From Sediminispirochaeta sp. (GTDB lineage: Bacteria > Spirochaetota > Spirochaetia > B11-G9): 37,508 nt of DNA. Made by a program: the position numbers and the translations under genes. The notes under the pieces are model-generated. The model did not search any database, was not told where the DNA came from, and was given only the letters and a program-made list of their open reading frames with translations. The stretch spans positions 1 through 37,508 of the forward strand of contig JANTFL010000013.1 of NCBI GenBank assembly GCA_024763455.1, in the 5' to 3' direction. This document shows, piece after piece, positions 33,849-37,508 of the stretch (positions are counted from its first letter, which is position 1; the number at the start of each line of letters is the position of its first letter).

Positions 33849-34631
33849 ATGGATTTAGCTTCAATACTGGGTCTGGGACTTGGTTTCGGTCTTATTTTGA
33901 TGGCAATGGTTTTAGGCGGGTCGGGCCTTGCTATATACATTGATATACCGTCGGTATTTATTGTTATCGGCGGATCATTTGCTGCAATGCTTCTTTCAAG
34001 TCCTCTTCAGCGTATGCTTGGATTGGCAAAGTACATGAGGCACGTTTTTAATATTCCGAACTATGAGCTCGAAAAAACAATATCCACCCTTGTTAATTTT
34101 TCAGAACGTGCACGAAGAGAGGGACTGCTGGCTCTTGAAGATGATATTGAGGAAGTAGAGGATGAGTTTCTAAAGAACGGGATACAGATGGTAGTTGACG
34201 GTACAGATCCCGAGATTATAAAAACCATCCTCTATAACGATCTTACCCAGCTTGAAGAAAGACACGCAATAGGGATAAAACTTATGGGTGATTGGTCGTC
34301 ACTGGCGCCTGCGTTTGGAATGATCGGAACACTCGCAGGGCTTATTGCTATGCTTTCAAACCTTGATGACCCGGATGCAATCGGTTCAGGTATGGCTACA
34401 GCTCTTATCACCACCATGTACGGATCTATAATGGCAAATATGGCTTTGATCCCGTTTAAGAACAAACTGCAGGACAGAGATCAGGAAGAAAGACTGACCC
34501 GTGAAATAATGATTGAAGGGATCCTGTCTATCCAGGCAGGAGATAACCCCAATATTTTGAAATATAAACTGGTATCATTTCTCGATCCGCAGAAAAGGCA
34601 GAGTATGATGGAGGAATTAACCGGTGAATAG
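33849..34631 (+). CDS. motA: Flagellar stator protein MotA
   Basis: MotA and MotB form the ion-driven stator in the inner membrane. The 260-residue protein has four membrane segments, the first at about 4-24 and the last two at about 150-200 (LAPAFGMIGTLAGLIAMLSNLDDPDAIG and MATALITTMYGSIMANMALIPF). Between segments 2 and 3 is the cytoplasmic domain that contacts FliG, with charged residues near FSERARREGLLALED. The segment DPEIIKTILYNDL is typical. GAGGAG precedes ATG 33849. It is followed by motB after twelve bases. Confidence 0.97.
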   Translation: MDLASILGLGLGFGLILMAMVLGGSGLAIYIDIPSVFIVIGGSFAAMLLSSPLQRMLGLAKYMRHVFNIPNYELEKTISTLVNFSERARREGLLALEDDIEEVEDEFLKNGIQMVVDGTDPEIIKTILYNDLTQLEERHAIGIKLMGDWSSLAPAFGMIGTLAGLIAMLSNLDDPDAIGSGMATALITTMYGSIMANMALIPFKNKLQDRDQEERLTREIMIEGILSIQAGDNPNILKYKLVSFLDPQKRQSMMEELTGE

Positions 34632-34643
34632 GAGATTTATCTA

Positions 34644-35375
34644 ATGGGAGCCCCTGCAAAGTGTAAAAAATGCGAAGAATGTACTGTTCCTGAGTACATG
34701 CTTACCTATGGAGATATGGTAACGCTGCTTCTTACATTTTTTGTGCTTCTGTATAACCCCCAGACTATCGAAGAGTCCCGTCTGCAGCTTATACTGGCTG
34801 CTTTCAGCGGACTTGGTATGCAGAGCGGCGGGAATACCCTTCAGGTTGGAAAGCTCGCAGAACTTGGAAATACAGTTATGGCTCTTCCCTCTCTGGAATA
34901 CGGCAGAGCGATGGACAAATCGAGGAAAAAAGCGATTTCTCTGTTCCAGCCGGAGATAAATACAAAAAAAGTAAGGGTAACCGAGGATGAAAGAGGGTTA
35001 ATTATCAGCCTCGCTGCTGATTCTTTTTTCCGTAAGGGAAGTGCAGAGATAGATATGGAGAAAGCACGTTCAACCCTACAAAAAGCCGCGGAACTTCTTA
35101 AGTCCAATGCAATGGCAGAGCGGACTTTCAGAATTGAAGGGCATACCGATTCGATACCGACGGATCCGGATGGCCCTTTTCCCACGAACTGGGAACTTTC
35201 TACGGCACGTGCTACCAATGTGCTTCATTATCTGGTTGATTTCGGTGTAGATGAAACCCGGTTTCAGGTAGCGGGTTTTGCTGATACGAGACCCCTTGCT
35301 TCAAATGATACTGAAGAGGGAAGAGCGTATAACAGACGAGTGGATATAGTAATTCTTACCGAAGGGCACTTATAA
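34644..35375 (+). CDS. motB: Flagellar stator protein MotB
   Basis: The 243-residue product has one membrane helix (about 20-42, LTYGDMVTLLLTFFVLLYN) carrying the ion-binding Asp24, followed by a plug-like segment (IEESRLQLILAAFSG) and a C-terminal OmpA-like peptidoglycan-binding domain with FRIEGHTDSIPTDPDGPF, NWELSTARATNVLHYLV and SNDTEEGRAYNRRVDIVI. The short N-terminus has three cysteines in CKKCEEC, resembling the cysteine pattern of many MotB/PomB proteins. AGGAG precedes ATG 34644. After its TAA a 69-base gap follows, the largest break between flgB and the window end. Confidence 0.97.
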   Translation: MGAPAKCKKCEECTVPEYMLTYGDMVTLLLTFFVLLYNPQTIEESRLQLILAAFSGLGMQSGGNTLQVGKLAELGNTVMALPSLEYGRAMDKSRKKAISLFQPEINTKKVRVTEDERGLIISLAADSFFRKGSAEIDMEKARSTLQKAAELLKSNAMAERTFRIEGHTDSIPTDPDGPFPTNWELSTARATNVLHYLVDFGVDETRFQVAGFADTRPLASNDTEEGRAYNRRVDIVILTEGHL

Positions 35376-35387
35376 TGCATTTTTAGT

Positions 35388-35416
35388 TTGCATTAATCGT
35401 GCAATTTTGGTAAAAT
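35388..35416 (+). promoter_or_regulatory. Possible internal promoter before fliL
   Basis: An extended -10 TGGTAAAAT lies at 35408-35416 (TAAAAT 5/6 to consensus at 35411-35416). A -35 of TTGCAT (35388-35393, three of six) stands exactly 17 bases before it. Transcription would begin about 35423, leaving a short leader with GAGGAG before the fliL ATG. The same gap contains three copies of TGCA (35376, 35389, 35400), which can form two alternative short AT-rich hairpins. Confidence 0.4.
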
Positions 35417-35444
35417 TCCACTTTGAGATGGATGAGGAGTTTGT

Positions 35445-35993
35445 ATGGGTGATGAAGAAGTTTTTGCTGAAGAAGAAATAGCCGGTGGTGTCGGTCAAGA
35501 GCTTGGTGATAAGACTGGTTTTCTGCCTGCAGTAGTAATCAGGCTTCTCAAATGGGTTGCTCTTGGTCTTGGGGCAATTATATTTATAGTTTCCATCGTT
35601 GTTGTAACGGTGAAGGTCTTAAACAAAGGGCCTCAAAATGTTGTATTCCCATCAGCTTCCGAGAAGTATCAGGAAACACCTCCTATTCTGCAGTGGTACG
35701 GCCTGGACCAGATACGGGCACGAACCAGCGATGACCATCCGGTAACCGTAATTATCGATTTAAAACTCGGTTATGAGATGAATAATGCAAAAGTTCAGAC
35801 CGATCTGATCGCGCGCAGAGAGTATCTCATAGATGCGGTCCGTACGTTTTTCTCCTTGAAGAAGGAGTCGGATTTAACTCCGGACAAGGAAGAAAGCTTA
35901 AAGGAAGAACTGAAAGAGCATTTAAATAAACTTGTAGATAATAAGGAAATTCAGGAAATAGTTTTTCTGGAATTTAACGTAGTAGAATTTTAG
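35445..35993 (+). CDS. fliL: Flagellar basal body-associated protein FliL
   Basis: FliL is a single-pass membrane protein that stabilises the stator and, in spirochaetes, affects orientation of the periplasmic flagella. The 182-residue product has a cytoplasmic N-terminus, a membrane segment at about 34-58 (LLKWVALGLGAIIFIVSIVVVTV), and a periplasmic stomatin-like domain ending LNKLVDNKEIQEIVFLEFNVVEF, the family C-terminus. GAGGAG precedes ATG 35445. It begins 69 bases after motB, preceded by a possible promoter, and is followed by fliM after eleven bases. Confidence 0.93.
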   Translation: MGDEEVFAEEEIAGGVGQELGDKTGFLPAVVIRLLKWVALGLGAIIFIVSIVVVTVKVLNKGPQNVVFPSASEKYQETPPILQWYGLDQIRARTSDDHPVTVIIDLKLGYEMNNAKVQTDLIARREYLIDAVRTFFSLKKESDLTPDKEESLKEELKEHLNKLVDNKEIQEIVFLEFNVVEF

Positions 35994-36004
35994 TTGGAGT
36001 GTAG

Positions 36005-37027
36005 ATGAACGAAGTACTTTCCCAGGATGAGATTGATCAGTTATTAACAGCGATCTCAACAGGTGAAATTGAAACCGAAACGGTCAGTCAAACTCAGGAA
36101 AAGCGCAAGATAAAGATCTATGACTTCAAACGTCCGGACAAATTTTCAAAAGAGCAGATACGAACCGTTTCGATAATGCATGAAACTTTTGCCCGTTTGA
36201 CAACGACTGCTTTGTCTGCACAGCTCAGAAGTCTCGTTCATGTACATGTAGCATCGGTAGATCAGCTTACCTATGAAGAGTTTATCCGTTCCATACCGAA
36301 TCCGACAACCCTTGGTATAATAAATATGGATCCCCTTAAAGGGTCGGCTATACTGGAGATTGATCCGGCAATAACCTTCTCAATAATTGACAGACTTTTC
36401 GGCGGCCAGGGAGAGAGTACAAAAGTAACCAGGGATCTATCCGATATTGAGCAGTCTGTTATGGAGAATATCATTGTAAGAATTCTCGGTAACCTGCGGG
36501 AGGCATGGAGTCAGGTAATTGATCTAAGACCAAGGCTGGGACAGATCGAAACCAATCCGCAGTTTGCGCAGATAGTACCCCCGACGGAAATGGTTGTACT
36601 GGTAACACTGGAAACAAAAGTGGGTGAGGTTGAAGGGATGATGAATTTCTGTATCCCGTACCTGACTATTGAACCGATAATAAGCAAACTTTCAGCTCAA
36701 TATATGTACTCTTCAGTACGAAGTGGAAGTACTACAGAAAATTTAAATATACTGAAAGACCGGTTGTCTACTATTGAAGTAACGGTCATTGCAGAGATTG
36801 GGAATATGAACCTGACGGTAAGGGATGTATTGTCTCTTCAAAAGGGAGATGTGATACGGCTGCCTAATGTACGTGTTAACGATCCCATGGTACTGAAAGT
36901 GGGAAACAGGGATAAATTTTTATGCAGACCCGGTGTCGTAGGGAACAAGGTCGCTGTACAGATTACCAGGAGACTGGAAGAGATGAGTAAAGGTGAGATT
37001 GAAGAACTCACCGCAGAAGGAGAATAG
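36005..37027 (+). CDS. fliM: Flagellar motor switch protein FliM
   Basis: FliM is the C-ring protein that binds CheY-P and sets rotation direction. The 340-residue protein starts with the CheY-binding peptide LSQDEIDQLLTAI, followed by a linker and the middle CheC-like domain (from YDFKRPDKFSKEQIRTVSIMHETFARLTTT, including LGIINMDPLKGSAILEIDP and the segment IDRLFGGQGES). The C-terminal SpoA domain covers about 250-330 (STIEVTVIAEIGNMNLTVRDVLSLQKGDVIRL). Length is typical. GGAG precedes ATG 36005. fliY starts two bases after the stop. Confidence 0.97.
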   Translation: MNEVLSQDEIDQLLTAISTGEIETETVSQTQEKRKIKIYDFKRPDKFSKEQIRTVSIMHETFARLTTTALSAQLRSLVHVHVASVDQLTYEEFIRSIPNPTTLGIINMDPLKGSAILEIDPAITFSIIDRLFGGQGESTKVTRDLSDIEQSVMENIIVRILGNLREAWSQVIDLRPRLGQIETNPQFAQIVPPTEMVVLVTLETKVGEVEGMMNFCIPYLTIEPIISKLSAQYMYSSVRSGSTTENLNILKDRLSTIEVTVIAEIGNMNLTVRDVLSLQKGDVIRLPNVRVNDPMVLKVGNRDKFLCRPGVVGNKVAVQITRRLEEMSKGEIEELTAEGE

Positions 37028-37029
37028 GA

Positions 37030-37508
37030 ATGAGTGACGGATCATTATCTCAAGACGAAATTGATGCTTTGTTGCAGGGAGACAGCATGGGATTTGATTC
37101 TGCCCCCCAAGCTGGTAATTCCGGGTTGGCGGAGAATGAGAGGAAAGATTTCTCATCCTTCCTTGGAGAGAATGTTAAATCCATAGAATCCAATCTGTCC
37201 GGGATGCTGGGTGAAAATGTAACGATTGGTACTCCTTCGGTTGAAGCGGTTGGGTTTAGTGCTGTACAAAACAGTTTCGATGGAAATATTGTAGAAATAA
37301 AGATGGATTTCAGTGAAGGACTTACCGGTCCGCATACGTATATCTTTCAGGAAAAGGCTGCAAATGTTATTGCTGGGAAAATGATGGGTCAGGATGATGT
37401 CGAGCTTAACGAGGCTGCATTATCAGCTCTTGAAGAAGCCGCCAATACTATCGCTGGTTCGACAGCAACTGCTATTGGGGAGCTTCTTGGTAAAACTGTA
37501 ATGAATGC
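37030..37508 (+). CDS. fliY: Flagellar motor switch phosphatase FliY (N-terminal part, cut by the window edge)
   Basis: The 159 residues visible are the start of FliY, a FliN relative with an extra CheC-type domain. An N-terminal peptide LSQDEIDALLQG copies the CheY-binding peptide of FliM. The CheC-like domain begins near residue 40; the phosphatase motif (D/S)xxxExxN is seen as Ser132, Glu136 and Asn139 in LSALEEAANTIAGS. The residues needed to remove phosphate from CheY-P are thus present in the first half-site. The second site and the SpoA/FliN domain lie outside the window. GGA before the ATG and the two-base distance to fliM show coupling. The gene runs off the right edge. Confidence 0.92.
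   Translation, partial: MSDGSLSQDEIDALLQGDSMGFDSAPQAGNSGLAENERKDFSSFLGENVKSIESNLSGMLGENVTIGTPSVEAVGFSAVQNSFDGNIVEIKMDFSEGLTGPHTYIFQEKAANVIAGKMMGQDDVELNEAALSALEEAANTIAGSTATAIGELLGKTVMN

Noticed and set aside
1..37508. Search for tRNA, rRNA, CRISPR, insertion sequences and prophage genes
   Set aside because: No cloverleaf-like segment, spaced repeats, terminal inverted repeats with transposase, or phage genes were seen. The two Xer proteins sit in a housekeeping operon and not in an element.

Overview
This is bacterial chromosomal DNA from a spirochaete. The best evidence is the flagellar block: FlbB, a FliK-type protein, a FlgE hook protein with one cysteine placed as in spirochaetal lysinoalanine-linked hooks, FlbD, and a CheC-like FliY follow one another in the order known from Borrelia and Treponema. 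The gene content (murein synthesis and division genes, two GH57 carbohydrate enzymes, DprA, HslUV) suggests a free-living or less reduced member of Spirochaetales/Spirochaetaceae rather than a strict host-dependent one. Base composition looks uniform, in the mid-40s % GC by eye. I see no insertion sequence, prophage, CRISPR array, tRNA or rRNA.

Layout. 1-3970 (+): the end of recN, an unrecognised 272-aa protein, an exported beta-propeller-like protein, an M23-fold protein that has lost most of its zinc ligands, and a SAM methyltransferase with a cysteine-rich N-terminus. 3972-6098 (-): a large DUF3536/GH57 protein, convergent with the methyltransferase with one base between the stop codons. 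6203-8553 (+): a DUF4912 protein and a GH57 (DUF1957) glucan-branching-type enzyme. 8564-8821 (-): a small conserved-looking protein with its own recognisable promoter. The 198-base gap 8822-9019 is the main control region of the window: divergent promoters and a tandem-repeat MraZ operator.

From 9020 to the right edge (about 28.5 kb) every gene is on the + strand, mostly overlapping by 1-8 bases or separated by fewer than 40. First comes a reduced dcw cluster (mraZ, rsmH, ftsL, murF, mraY, ftsW, ftsQ/divIB, ftsA, ftsZ) lacking ftsI, murE, murD, murG, murC and ddl at their usual places. Then come a Xer recombinase abutting ftsZ, a TPR lipoprotein, dprA, a second Xer recombinase, and hslV-hslU. 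Last is the flagellar superoperon flgB-flgC-fliE-fliF-fliG-fliH-fliI-fliJ-flbB-fliK-flgD-flgE-flbD-motA-motB-fliL-fliM-fliY, cut by the window edge inside fliY.

Together these genes link septal murein synthesis, FtsZ-ring assembly, chromosome dimer resolution, protein quality control and periplasmic-flagellum construction in one co-oriented transcription region. Apart from the mraZ promoter, the clearest candidate for internal initiation is an extended -10 element in the 69-base gap before fliL. No stretch longer than 300 bases lacks a gene. I found no clearly undescribed system. The parts least explained by known biology are the GH57-DUF4912-GH57 block, the degenerate M23 protein with its propeller-like neighbour, the small minus-strand gene beside mraZ, and the TPR lipoprotein between the two recombinase genes.
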